Position numbers and translations under genes: made by a program. DNA of 64,000 nt, taken from the NCBI RefSeq assembly GCF_024139115.2, contig NC_085140.1, forward strand, positions 291,119,293 through 291,183,292, written 5' to 3'. Below are positions 45,528 through 57,568 of the stretch, one piece after another (positions within the stretch are counted from its first letter, which is position 1; the number at the start of each line of letters is the position of its first letter). The stretch is from Armigeres subalbatus (Eukaryota > Arthropoda > Insecta > Diptera > Culicidae). Below the pieces are notes generated by a model. It saw only the letters and a list, made by a program, of their open reading frames with translations, was not told the DNA's origin and searched no databases.

Positions 45528-45611
45528 TACAGACATTTGATCTTACATACAGACATCATGCAGATAACAGACATACAGATTTTTGATTGATGTTACAGAC
45601 TTTACAGAAAT

Positions 45612-46140
45612 GATGAGCGCGGATGGTTGGTTTTGAATTTGCTGTCACGTTGTTGTTCGTTCGCGCAAGAAACAAATTCGGCTGATGTTTATATTTTGCA
45701 TGTACTAGAAAAGTGTTTTGAAGTTTAGAATTTAACTTTAATAAAGTGTATTTCTTAATTGAGTGCGCGAAGTCGTTTGTGAATACGGGGATGTGTGAAG
45801 TAAATTGTTCGTGGAAGTGATTGGATCAATTTGTAGAGATTGTTTCAATATGTTTTTATATGATTCCAAAATTAAGTGCGCGCTGGATTAAAAAATATCC
45901 GGAAGTTTGTTTATGGATACATTTATCCAATTGATAATGGTAGCATAAACAGGCGCATTGCTAGTGAAAGTGACCTCGGACTGGTCGTGAGTTACCAGGC
46001 AGTCTGAAATGGGTCACTGGAGATGCAGTAGAGCTAGCACCTTCTAACTCCCGGGCTAAAGCTGACTTTATTAAAGACAGCTTTCTTCCATAATACCACT
46101 GCCTGACAGTGGGGGTTAGATTGAAGATACATACATACAT
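45612..46140 (+). mobile_element. Microsatellite-tailed retroposon A, copy 2
   Basis: Flanked by a 20-bp duplication beginning GTTACAGACTTTAC (45592-45611 and 46141-46160) and ending in (ATAC)n. It is colinear with the pieces of copy 1 at 10770-15214 and supplies empty sites for the two insertions found there. 529 bp, non-coding. Confidence 0.85.
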
Positions 46141-46199
46141 GTTACAGACTTTACAGAAATTTGTCGTTTTTTAAAAACGTTGGGCTTTTCGAGACGAGC

Positions 46200-46705
46200 C
46201 AGCCTCGAGCTGAAAGTCTCGATAATACAGACAAATAAAAAAAAAAAAAACTTTGGGCTTTTGAACTCAATTCTGCCTGACTTTCGAACGGAACCATGCA
46301 GTATATCCGAGAAGTCCTTTTTGAAGACCTGAAGATCTCCGTTCGTAAGCCTTAAAGACGTCCATACGATCTTTTGGATTTCCGCACGGAATTGTGTGGT
46401 TTCCGAAAGAATATTCCTTTGAGCCTCTGAACGAAATTATTTTGTGCTTTCGAAAGGAACCCTTTTGGATATCCGAACGGAATCCTGTTGGGCCTAAACG
46501 GTATCTTTTCCTATTGGAAGGAATTCTCCGAGCAGAATCATTTTGGGATTCCGAACAGAGTCTTGGAATTGCTTACGAAAGCCTTAAAAGTCGAGTCAAG
46601 TACGAGACACTGGAGACGGCCTTTTAGTTTAGGTCGCAATACGTATCGGTATCTGTTAAGATTACAACGTGATGGAATTAAATGGAATAGTACTAAACTC
46701 TTTTT
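46200..46705. repeat. Degenerate CCGAACGGAAT-type repeats and half foldback copy
   Basis: From 46265 to 46560 there are loosely spaced TCCGAACGGAAT and TTTTGG words at about 25-50-bp intervals. From about 46580 to 46705 lies one arm of the foldback family seen at 20078-20342 (AGTCGAGTCAAGTACGAGAC, CAATACGTATC). Confidence 0.5.
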
Positions 46706-46809
46706 ATGACAGGTGAAGACATTCCACTAAAAGAGCCTAATAATTTTCACTAAAAGGATTTTGGTCTGAAGCGCAAGACGATTTGTTTCGAACACCCAGG
46801 AGTTCCGTT

Positions 46810-48800
46810 CGATTATTTATTTTATGGCCTATTTTAGTGGCCTGTGGGGTATATGAGAGGCTTCTCCATTCGGCTCGGTCCATGGCTACACGTCGCCAAC
46901 TACGTGGTCTACGGAGGGTCCGCAAGTCATCTTCCACCTGATCGATCCACCTTGCCCGCTGTGCACCTCGCCGTCTTGTGCCCGTGGGATCGTTGTCGAG
47001 AACCATTTTCGTCCGACAGTCTGGCTACGTGCCCGGCCCCCCGTAGTTCTCCGACTTTCGAGGTGTGAACGATGGATGGTTCTCCCAGCAGCTCATGCAA
47101 CTCGAGGTTCATTCGCCTCCACCACGCATCGTCCGCCATCTGCACCCCACCATAGATGATATGCAGGACTTTTCGAAAACTCCCAGTGCGGGTTGGTCCC
47201 GAGGATGAGCATCGTCCAGGTCTCGTGTCCGTAGAGGACTACCGGTGTAATGAGCGTTTTGTAGATTGTCAGTTAGGTACGGCGGCAAACTCAATTCGGT
47301 CGAAGCGTCTTGCGGAGTCCACAGTACGTACGATTTCCAGCCACTTTGCGTCTTCGAATTTCACTACTGGTATCATTTTCGGCAGTCACCAGTGAGCCCA
47401 AGTGCACAAATTCTTCTACCACCACGATTTCGTCACCGGCGAACCGATGCAAACTAGCGGTGAGTGGCTCATATTGTCTTCTTTTGAACCTCTTCCTATA
47501 ATGTACTTCGTCTTCGACGTGTTGATGACTAGTCCGATCCACTTAGCTTCCCTCTCCAGTCTGATGTAGGCTTCCCCCATCTTCTTAGAGTTACGTGCCA
47601 TAACATCTATGCCGTCGGCGAAGCCAAATAACTGTATAGACTTATTGAAAATAGTATCACTCGTGTTAATCCCTGCTCATCGTATTATCCCTTCCAAAGC
47701 GATGTTGAATAGCAGACACGAAAGACCATCACCTTATCGTAACCCTCTGCGCGTTTCGAAGGAACTCGAAAATGCCTCTGAAACTCGAACTACGCACATC
47801 ACCCGATCCATCGTCGCTTTAATCAACCGTGTCAGTTTATCCAGAAATCCGTGTTCGTGCATTAGCTGGTCCCGATCGATTGTATCATATTCGGCTTTGA
47901 TGTCGATGAATAGAAGATGGGCACGTTGTATTGGTACTTGGCGAATGGCGAACACCGAACACCGTGGTGGAGCGTTCGCCCATAAAACCCGCCTGGTACT
48001 GCCCCACGAACTCCCTTGCGATTGGTGGTAGTCGACGGCACAAAACCTTGTAGGCGGCGCTCATCAATGTGATTGCGCGGTAGTTGCTACAGTCCAGTTT
48101 ATCGCCCTTTTTGTAGATGGGACACACGACACCTTCCATCCACTCCTTCGGCAAAACTTCCTCCTCCCAAATCTTGGTAATGACCCAGTGCAGCGCTTTA
48201 GCCAGTGTTTAAATAGCTCTCCTGGTAGTTGGTCTACCCCAGGGGCTTTGTTGTTCTTCAACCGGCCATCTCCTCCTGGATTTCCTGGAGGTCTGGAGCC
48301 GGTAAAATTATGTCCTGCTCGCGTTCTGATAAGGTTCCCGTTTATGACCTTAGAAATATCGAGCTGTGATATGTGGCCCTTACGTGAACGGTATAACTTC
48401 TCATAGAACTTTCGTGCGTTGATAGCGCGGTTCAGTAGCTCCGTCTCTTCACGGTCTCGATCTTGCTGCTGACACTTTTTCCTCTGGAAAATCGAGTTTT
48501 GTCTGTTCCGCGCCTGTTTATATCGTACCTCGTTCGCCCTCGTGCGGGGAGCAGCAATCTCGCCCATGCTGCATTCTTCTCTTCCACTAACTGCTCACAT
48601 TCACCGTCATACCAGTCGTTTCTATGATCCGGGGGCACCTTGCCAAGTGCAGCGGTTGCGGTGCTAGCAATGGCAGATCGAATATCTCTCCAGCCATCAT
48701 CAAGAGACGCTGCACCAAGCTGCTCTTCCGTTGGGAGTGCCACTTCCAGCTGCTGCGCATAGTCTTGGGCTAGTATACTGTCTTGTAGCCGCCCAATGTT
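46810..48800 (-). pseudogene. RTE-clade LINE, copy 3, diverged and truncated
   Basis: The minus strand holds the RT from TLPTEEQLGAASL-like residues (about 48740) to the C-terminus (RRVAMDRAEWRSL, about 46840). Several deletions (near 47040, 47930, 48030, 48200, 48310) and shifts break it. The 5' break corresponds to about position 12108 of copy 1. The TAA-repeat tail is lost or changed. It is more diverged than copies 1, 2 and 4, hence older. Confidence 0.8.
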
Positions 48801-48802
48801 AA

Positions 48803-50120
48803 GGATCCTCCGAAGTTCTTCCGATAGTTTCTTTGGGAGTTCCTCTAGGAATTCTTCTAGGGGATCCTCCTGAAATTCCTCCGGGAGTTCTGACGGGAGC
48901 TCCTCCGGCAGTTCCTACGGGAATTCCTCCGGGAGATCCACCGGCAGTTTCTATGAGTGTACCTCTGAGAAGGAACTGCCGGAGTAATTTCCGGAGGATT
49001 TTTCGGAGGAATTCCCGGAGGAATTTCTGAAGGAATTCCCAGAGAAATTATCAAAAGAATTTTCGGAGGAAGTTCCGGTGGAACTTCTGGAAGAATTTCT
49101 TGAAGAACTCCTGGATGAACTTCCAAATAAACTTCCGTAAGAATACTTCTGGAAGAAGTCTCAAAGGACCTTTCAGAGAAATTCTCCGAGGAACTTCTGG
49201 AGGAATTTGTAGATAAATTCCCAAAGAAAGCCTAAATGAATTCCTGAAAGAAAGCCTGAATGAATTCCCGGAGGAACTACTGGTGGAACTCCCGGAGGAA
49301 TTTTCAGAGGAACAGCCGGTGGAATAGCCGGAGTTGAATTTCTAGAGAAACTTCCAAAATCCCATTTAACGTGAAATTCCTGAAGGAATATCTGAAGGAG
49401 TTCCCGAAAAAATACCAGAAGAAATTAATGCATAAATTCCCAGATGAAATCCTGAAAGTATTCCCAGAAATTACCGGATGAATTCCCGGAGGTTTGTTCT
49501 GAAGAAATTTCTGGAAGAGCTCTTGGAAGATATCCTGGAGGAACTCTCAAATTAATTTCCGAATGAAATTGTGGAGTAAATTCCGAGTGAAGTCCGGAAT
49601 AGGACAATTCCGCGGAAAAAATCTCGGAGAAATTCCTGAAAAACTACCTGAAGGAATTCCCGGATAAATACCTGGAAGAATTCCTAAAGAAATTTCTAGA
49701 GGAGTTCTTGAAGGATATTCCTAAGTAATTGCGGAAAGAATTCCAGAATGAAATCCTAGAGGATTTCGCTATTGCATTTATGGAGATATTCCCGGAAAAA
49801 ATCCTGGAAGTTATCCCGGAGGAATTGAAGGAAGAGTTCCTGGAACTCTTGCCCGGAGAAGTTCCTAAAAGAATTTCCGAAGGAATTTCTTATAGATATG
49901 CAAGTGAAATTATGGAGCGAAATCGGAGGATTTTTGTCATAAATCTCTGAAGAAACTTCTTGTGGAATTTTATGAGGAAATTCAGTATGTACTCTTGAAG
50001 AAACTCTCGAATGTATTCCTAAAGGAAATGCCGGAGATTCTTCTGGAAGAATAGCCGAAGAAATGTCTAGAAGGAAAACTTAGAGAGAAGAAAAGAAATC
50101 TTCAAGGAATTTCCTCATGA
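48803..50120. repeat. Degenerate GAATTCC(N)GGAGGA array, 1.3 kb
   Basis: Irregular units of roughly 12-30 bp built on GGAGGAATTCC, with GAATTC as a self-complementary core. From 48803 to about 48970 the other strand's wording (CTCCGGGAGTTCC) dominates, after that GGAGGAATTTC wording. Peptide-like strings (EIPPGIPPE or ELPEEF) are by-products. It starts right at the truncated end of RTE copy 3. Confidence 0.85.
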
Positions 50121-50146
50121 ATTTCTTAAAAAAAAATTAATAACAT

Positions 50147-50332
50147 GCGTGTCCCCCAGGGGTGTTTAAAATGAGAGCAACGTACCACCGACCATTGCGG
50201 CGGCGATGCAGGCGTATTCGGTGCCGTGCGAAATTAAATGCATGATTATCACGCAATCTCGAGATTTTTTATCCAATTGGTAAATACTTTCCGTGCTCTG
50301 TACAATAGTCTAGCTAGAGAGGGAGGGGGTGA
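50147..50332 (+). repeat. Left TIR of the long-TIR transposon
   Basis: It runs inward from GCGTGTCCCCC to GAGAGGGAGGGGGTGA. It contains ACGTACCACCGACC and GGCGGCGATGCAGGCG, unusually GC-rich for the region. Confidence 0.9.
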
Positions 50333-50992
50333 ATAAGGGGGGGCAAGGGGGGCGGATCTTTTTTTTTTTTAGTAGAAAAACACATCCGGGATATTGTTCG
50401 ATGTTTAATCTCGCAATTTTCTGGCGTCGTTTTATCTTCGAGCTAACACGCTAAAAAAATTACTCAAAATTGACATAAATTGAAGAACTCAAAATTTGGT
50501 CAAGTTTGGTTTATGCTATAGTTTAGAGTACAATTTTCGAAGCGTGAATGTAAATACACGAAATAAATTAAGTACTTCTTCCAGTTATTTTGTTACCCTC
50601 AAATAAAAATATACAGCCATCCAATTCCAACATTATTGATATGATCCCTCAAAATTACCTTATATTTGGTAGGATCGTTCCTTATAGAACAATATTGGAC
50701 CCATTTTATTATTTCCCCTTTATGGTGACCAATTTCAATATAGGGTATTCAGAAAAATCGATCATTTCAGGAATTTGAATTTTTCATAAAATTGTAACTC
50801 CCAAATCATTAGGCCTATTTATTGTATTAACAAATCAAAAAAAGGTTTTTATTTCTACAGGTATACCTCGATATAACGTAACTAATTTTTCACTCTTCAA
50901 ATCGTTGTATCTCCAAACCACTGGTCCTGCAAGAAAAATGTGCTTCTTGCTTTTGAGAAGTGATATTTGATCGTGCAAGTGGAATACATAAA

Positions 50993-53296
50993 ATGGATTC
51001 AAAATCTAAGGAAGAATTAAGTATTGTTGTCCCAATTGAAAGTTTTAAAGGTGTAAAGTTGCCTTCAAACGGTGATGTGCTTGGTCGGATGGGTTTTATA
51101 ATGAAAAATCAACACTTGAGTATAAAACCAGCTGCTAAAACTGTAGTAACTGAACTTTAAATTTTTTGGGAGAAATGTAGAATTCCTCTAATGCAACACT
51201 ACAATGCTGTTGTTAAGCTCCTAAAATTATTAAACAAAATGCGAGCAATTATCAAAAAATCTTCTCACGCGGGGGATAAACAGAAAGAACAAGAGTCTAG
51301 TTTCATTAATAATTTGGATCGATTGTTTGACATTGCTCGACGAAATGCATTAAATTTGATTTAAAACGATAAGGATAAACAGTTACTTATTCTGCAAAGG
51401 GAAGTTGGAAAGCCTGGATCTGCTTTTGCGAGAGTTAAAAAAGGCAAAATCGAAGAAGAACCAACAACGGAACCAGAGCCTTCCATGGAATCTCAATCAG
51501 CTACAAGCGTTTTTACTATTGACGGAGGAGGTAAGAATATAATCAAATAAGATGGTAACTTCTACTGTATGTCAATATTTTTATGTCTTGCTTCCAGATG
51601 AGAAACCCTCCACTAGTAGAGCGTTTTTCGAGCGAAGTAAATCAAAAATAATGACTCCTATACTAACTGCCACCCTAGACCGTATTGGACTAAGCGACCG
51701 AAATGCAATGTATGTTATTTCTGCGGTTTTAACAAGTGCTGGACTAAACTTAGGTAAGTTCTCCTTAACAGTACTTTTATTGTATTGTTCTTTCTCCTTG
51801 AGTTTAATTTTATGATATTGATAGTATCTTGTAACTGAAACAAAATATTTATCAACTTTATCTATTTTTCAGACGAATTTACCGTTAGCAGACAAACAAT
51901 CTCAAGAGCCCGTGCAGAATATCGCAAAGAGAATGCTCAAAATATCCAAAGCACTTTTGATCTAAATGGACCACTTGTTGTACATTGGGATGAAAAGCTG
52001 CTTCAAGATCTCACAGGTAATATATTTGAGTATTTTTTATAGCATTGAAATGTGTTATCCTGTGTTATGATTTTGGATATCCTCTAACTAAGCATGATTT
52101 GAAGTAATCGATAGGTTTTTTGTTATTTGAAATTTCTTTCCTACAATTTTAGATTACATTTGGTAATATTTGTTTTTTTTTAAGAAGCTATTTGTAACAT
52201 ATTTTTAACTTTTTTTTAATGAATCTATCTGATTTTTTTTATTCTTTTCAGGTACTGACAAAGTAGAAAGATTGATCTTGTTGAAAGATTGTTGAAAGAT
52301 CTTCTGGAGCAAATGTTCAGATGCTTGGAGTCCCAAAATTGTCTTCTGGAACTGGTGAAAGACAGGCAAACGTAGTTTGCAAATTGATGAATGCATGGGA
52401 ACTAAGCGATCGCATCTGTGCAATGGGATTTGATACAACAGCAGCAAATACAGGAATCAAAAAAGGTGCTTGTACCCTAATCGAGAAGCGGATTGGCAGA
52501 GATCTTTTATGGCTGGCGTGTAGGCATCATATTGCCGAAGTTTTGATGACAGCAGCTTGGGAAAAACTATTTCCTTCAAAAGGCCCTTCTTCAAGTATTT
52601 TCATCAATCCTTTGATGAAAATATGGAAGACGAAAACATTATTGAGATCCTTGGTGATGAAACACAACATTTGATTGTATTTTTGAAAAACCAACTCAAT
52701 ATTCAACAGCAACGACAAGACTATAAAGAGTTGCTAAATGTATCTTTAGCATTTCTTGGTGTGAAAAGAATTAAATTTTCGCCAGTTTACATTTGGTCTT
52801 GGTTTAAAGCTCCTTTACCCTCATCAGCAGCACGAAATGATCTAAACCTGGCAAAAAATTTATATCTACTGATGAGAGAAAAGAAATGGCACACAATTTA
52901 AAATCTTGTAAGAGTGATGAAGTAAGAAAAATAAAATTGAAAGTATCTACGATCGATAAGTTGACTTCTTGTACGCTTTCGGATTTTGTTTCTCAAAATA
53001 CGATGAAGTTTTTTGAAATTTCTGGAATATCTGCAAATTTTCTCAAAGAAGATCCTTGTATATGGGATAAATTGGTAGAATTTGTTGAAAGTAGAAATAA
53101 AATTAATTCATTTTTGGTAGTGAATGACTGTGTTGAAAGAGGAGTTAAACTAGTTCAAGATTTTTGTGGAAAACTGACAAAAAATGAAGAACAGCTTCAA
53201 TATCTTCTCAAAGTTGTTCAACAGCATAGGCAAAATTTTCCAGGTTGCACTCGCTCTGTTATAAAAGAAGGCCTAGCAGTTGAAATAAATAATTAA
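50993..53296 (+). pseudogene. Spliced transposase-like gene of the long-TIR element, decayed
   Basis: ATG at 50993. Exon 1 runs to 51530 with in-frame stops at 51158 and about 51364. Exon 2 is 51598-51753, exon 3 51873-52016, and exon 4 runs from 52252 to 53296. The GT-AG introns are 67, 119 and 235 bp. Exon 4 has frame breaks near 52290, 52590 and 52890. Visible motifs: VSRQTISRARAEYR (possible helix-turn-helix), VVHWDEKLLQDLTG, GFDTTAANTGIKKGAC, LACRHHIAEV, and VVNDCVERGVKLVQ near the end. HWD, FDTT, C-x-H-H and NDxxERG in that order resemble the D, D, C(2)H, E pattern of hAT-like RNase H transposases (inference). I recall similar unannotated proteins in other invertebrates but cannot name the family. 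Confidence 0.75.
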
Positions 53297-53575
53297 TATA
53301 GGTATAAGTGTTGTTTGTTGATAACTTTGTAGTTTTAAACAGTTAATAAATTATGCTATAAACATTAAAACTGTTGTTTGAAAAATATATAAGCCATATA
53401 ATATCCCAGGTCTCCCTGTCTTTCTGTCCTTCAGTCCTTCTGTCTGTAACGATTATATCATATCGTTCTAAAATTGATGCAACGGGCATCACGATGGCCG
53501 AAAACAACTCGTTACAAATATTTCATGAATTTTGTCTCCCCTTAAAAACTTCAGCTAGTTGGCTTCAGTGGTAAG

Positions 53576-53761
53576 TCACCCCCTCCCTCTCTAGCTACAC
53601 TACTGTACAGAGTACGGAAAGTATTTACCAATCGGATAAAAATTCGCGAGATTGCGTGATAATCATGCATTTAATTTCGCACGGCACCGAATACGCCTGC
53701 ATCGCCGCCGCAATGGTCGGTGGTACGTTGCTCTCATTTTAAACATCCCTGGGGGACACGC
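53576..53761 (-). repeat. Right TIR of the long-TIR transposon
   Basis: Reverse complement of 50147-50332 with a handful of substitutions, for example CTCGCGAATT against CTCGAGATTT. Confidence 0.9.
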
Positions 53762-54034
53762 TCGACACCCTCGACTTTGGATGCTTATAACTTGGCCAAT
53801 TTCAAAGGGATTTACATTCGGTCTTCACCAGTCGCTTCCTTATATAAAAAAGGTTCTACATTTTGTCCACAACAGGAATCCGTCGACTACAGCGCCACCT
53901 AGAAGCAAAAAACTGAAACGGTTGCGTTTTCCCATACATTTGGATCACTTTTCCCATACAAACCTTGAGCCATTTGCGCACGCCAACCACTGGACCGAAT
54001 GAGCTGAAATTTTCAGGGGAGCTTCTGGGACCAA
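53762..54034. other. Short spacer, nothing recognised
   Basis: No gene. Frames overlapping it run out of the TIR. Confidence 0.4.
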
Positions 54035-54654
54035 CCCAAGAAACAATTGTTGTTTGAAGAAATGTTTCTTACAGCTACGCTATTCAGCTGTATGTTTAAT
54101 TATGATTGATTTATTGCATTTGATACTACTATACCAACCTTGTTCGCCCAAAAATGGAGAATCTATTCAACAACATTAGTTCTATAAGCATGTTGAAATA
54201 AATGTTTAAGCTATCACCTTGCCTCGATTGTTCAACTGCAAAAACAATAAAAGAGCTACAACAACATTAATTCAACGCTTGTTACTACAAAGCTTATTAA
54301 CCGAACTAATAAAGCTTTTGTTCAATGTTTTACAAATAAGGCTGTTTGATATACTGTTGTTTGTGTAACATAGAAGATTGGAGGAAACTATTATTCAACA
54401 TTAGTTTGAGAAAAAGTCCCGAATACAAGTTGAATAACGTTGGTTTTGGTGGCATCTAAATTGTTGTAAGGAATATTTCAAATAAAGCTTATTACGAGTT
54501 TCCACAACAAACATTTTTCTATAAAAATGTTAAAAGAGGACTAATTCTTATGGATAATTTTTATCTTGATATTATTTTATGGCTTTCATGAAATTAATTT
54601 ATAGAACTGTGCTTGTTTTTTTACATCAACTAGTCATTACTACAGTTATCACAA

Positions 54655-54735
54655 GCTCGAACGATGTGAGGCTCGAACCCAGGACCCTTCGATTGACATC
54701 CGCCTGCCCTTCCGCTGCTCCATGCAAGGTCATAT
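54655..54735 (-). other. tRNA-like segment with A/B-box-like words
   Basis: On the minus strand TGGAGCAGCGGAAGG is followed about 35 bases later by GGTTCGAGCCTC, a B-box match. There is no complete cloverleaf. It may be a tRNA fragment or SINE head captured in the surrounding element. Confidence 0.4.
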
Positions 54736-55283
54736 AAATCGACCATGTTAAATGTAGTTATTAATTTATTTAACACCAAATTGAACAATTTATGGCACAA
54801 ACATTGCATAAACAACATTTGAACATGTTTATTAAATAGAATGTCTATGACAACAATATTGTTGAAAACGTTTGCACAGCAACGTTTATACAAATTCAGA
54901 TGAGCATCGAATGTAGTTGCCCTGATTGCAGTTTAAGAATCGTTGAATAATGAATTCTGTAACAATCTGCTTCTAATAGTCAATCCGTGCACGCATCCGT
55001 TGCCCATCACTTTGCTTTAATTTTCGGTGATATGTACCACTCTTTTTGAACTTTTTGAAAGATTTATCCATTTTCACAAAAATTCAATGCACAGTGACAT
55101 CCGCACAGCCAGATACGACATAATTGATTTTGTCAACAATGATGAATCAAAAGCAATTAGGTTGTGTTGAACAACATTTGAAAGAACATCACTACAAATA
55201 AATAAGTAAGTTATTTTAACAGTAATCATACACAATTAATTGCATGTTATTCGGCAACTCGGCCGTACGAAAACTATTTTTTT

Positions 55284-55690
55284 GTTAAATATCTTGGCTG
55301 TGCATATGCACAGCATATGTTTCGAAATGGACAAATTGATATGAAATTTGCGAAAAAGAATCCACGTGTCTTGGAGGGACTCAGACCTCAACCTCCTACT
55401 CTCTAGACCACTTAAAGGTCACGTTTGCGGAAAAGCCATCAGAATCCGAGTACCAAGTACCGAGTACCGAGTACCAAGAGCTAACCGCGGTGGAGGTTGG
55501 TACTCGGATTCTGATGGCTTTTCCGCAAACGTGACCTTTTATGGTCTTGTTGTGTAGGGTTATCACGCCCATCTAGAGAGTAGAAGGTTGAGAGTCCCTC
55601 CAAGACACGTGGATTCTTTTTCGCAAATTTCATATCAATTTGTCCATTTCGAAACATATGCTGTGCATATGCACAGCCAAGATATTTAAC
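55284..55690. mobile_element. Large foldback element with about 190-bp arms
   Basis: The arms run from GTTAAATATCTTGGCTGTGC to GCACAGCCAAGATATTTAAC. Each holds GCATATGCACAGC, AAGAATCCACGTGTCTTGGA and AAACGTGACC blocks. The centre carries a short direct repeat of GAGTACC. An insertion of about 20 bp lies only in the right arm (near 55545-55570). Confidence 0.85.
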
Positions 55691-56148
55691 AAAAGTAATC
55701 ATACAGTAAAATTATTTCACAATTAATCATCATGTTTGGTTCAAAGGCTTACAATCTAATAAAAGACACATTACTTCATTGAATTGTACAACTTCGGCTG
55801 CGCTGTTGAATAATCAATTCTAACAAATGTTATTGAGCATCACATAAACATTTTATATCAACTTGATTACACAAAATAAGAATTATGTTGGTGGAATAAA
55901 GTATATTTACAGTGAATAATACAACTGTACTTCACCCTGCCAGGAAAATTTTAGGGCAACATTTATTAAACTTTTATTCAATGCTTTATTCAAATAACAA
56001 CAAAACAGGGAACTAATGCAGTGATTTCAATCAGTATTACATTTATTAAACAACTTCTTAAACATGCTTTATTGTTCAACTACCATCGCTTCTATACAAC
56101 AATTGTTCAACAAGCTTGTTGATTTATGGCTCTGAATTGTTACTTGGG

Positions 56149-56955
56149 AAGGTTTGAAATGGTGTTTGAAATGGGTGCAAGGTTTGAAATTCCATACTTT
56201 TCACTTTTTCCATATAAGCTTAGGCCACTCTATTATGGCATGATAAGCATGAAAAATGCTTTGCCTTCCTGGTATATTTGGTTTTTTTATTTTTGACGAA
56301 ATTGCGTATTTTTTGTCCCCAATAGCGCGGGACAATTCGACTAGGACTATTCACTACAAAGTGTAACGTCCCTTATTTTGATTTGTTTAACGTAAAACCT
56401 AATTTTTAAAAATCTTTTATGTATTTTTGTTGTTGCCTGTTTTCCCGCTGGCAAAGGAAGTGGCAACTATATTGCCACCAATGTTGTCCCGCTTGCAAGG
56501 CAGTGGCAACTAAATTGTCAACAATTTTTTAATGTTTTCGAACTGTTTATGTTTATGGGTGCCTTTGTAACGATTTCCTAGTACACACAGCGCACAGCAA
56601 CTTAAGCACCACTCTTAGCACAGGAGAGGTTGCTGACGCACATGAAGTCCGGCTAAAGACTCTCAAATAGGGCGGGTAAAAAAGTGGCTCTAGCACTCGA
56701 TACTCAAATCGTTCCAAACGTGGAACTCGAAAGCACGAAAGAAATCTTTGCGAAATCACAAACTGACCAATCTTCACTGACCAAATGGTTCACTGGTTCA
56801 ATCAACTGGGCTTCCCCATTCAAAAAGTACTTATTAGATTTTCCATACTTAATCTAGATTTATTGCTTACGTTTAGATATGCACACAAAGGGGTTTATCC
56901 CGTAAATGATTTTTAGCTTATAATAACTTTTGAGCTCAAAAATTGTCTTAACCTA
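56149..56955. other. Intergenic, nothing recognised
   Basis: No supported gene. CGGGACAA- and GCAAAGG-type words at 56320-56520 hint at old repeats but no borders can be set. Confidence 0.35.
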
Positions 56956-56958
56956 TTA

Positions 56959-57568
56959 CCACAGACAAAGAGACATAACACTTGTGAAATTCTCATCATT
57001 CACTGATTTACTGGTCAATTTAAATAATCTCTAGTTGGCCAATCGATCACTCGTGGCGCGCGCATCTGATTTGCTCGAGTTTGACGTTTGTTCACTACCG
57101 CCATCTGGTTCGTGATTTGCCCAACTCAATGAAAACAAGAGATTCCGTTAGTGTATGAACGACGATGAAGCCCCTTTTGGCTGTTACGCCCTTCTCAAAT
57201 GTTGATCTAGACTTAACCGATTTGTTCGGAACAAGTTGCGTTCCACGTGGAATCATATCCTTTTGTTTTCTAATAAGAATTGGCCAGATCGCACAATGGG
57301 TTTAAAAGTTATAGCACAGACAAACAGACATAACACTCGTCAAATTTCCATCGTTCACTGATTTACTGGTCAATTCAAATAATCATTAGTTGGCCAATCA
57401 ATCACTCGTGGCGCGCGCATCGGTTTTGCTCAAGTTTGACGTTTGCTCACTACCGCCATCTGGTTCGTGATTTGCCCAACTATCTGAAATCAACAGATGT
57501 CGTTAGTGTTTGAATGACGATGAATTTGATGAGTAAATATGCAATGAGTTATGTCTGTTTGTCTGTGG
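56959..57568. mobile_element. MITE with CCACAGACAAACAGACATAA ends, TTA target, internal tandem duplication
   Basis: The left end CCACAGACAAAGAGACATAA and right end TTATGTCTGTTTGTCTGTGG are flanked by TTA (56956-56958, 57569-57571). About 215 bp from 56962 to 57178 recurs at 57306-57524 in direct order (shared CACTCGTGGCGCGCGCATC, CTACCGCCATCTGG). TTA duplications are typical of PIF/Harbinger (established), so that mobiliser is likely. Confidence 0.8.

Larger units (their letters stand above)
50147..53761 (+). mobile_element. DNA transposon with 186-bp terminal inverted repeats
   Basis: The ends GCGTGTCCCCCAGGG and CCCTGGGGGACACGC begin inverted repeats of 186 bp with about seven mismatches by eye. 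The 3.6-kb element holds a decayed, spliced transposase on the plus strand. I find no direct target duplication (left flank AATAACAT, right flank TCGACACC), so one flank may be rearranged. Superfamily unassigned. Confidence 0.88.
54035..56148. mobile_element. 2.1-kb element with CCCAAG-AAACAATT ends
   Basis: The left end CCCAAGAAACAATTG and right end GAATTGTTACTTGGG are inverted repeats of about 15 bp. The inside is rich in TTGTTCAAC and AACAACATT words on both strands and has no transposase frame. It contains a tRNA-like segment (54640-54740) and a large hairpin (55284-55690). Target duplication not seen. Related short element: 31973-32059. Confidence 0.55.

Noticed and set aside
50141..53768. 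A target-site duplication for the long-TIR transposon
   Set aside because: Flanks AATAACAT and TCGACACC share no direct repeat. The matching bases at the edge belong to the inverted repeats.
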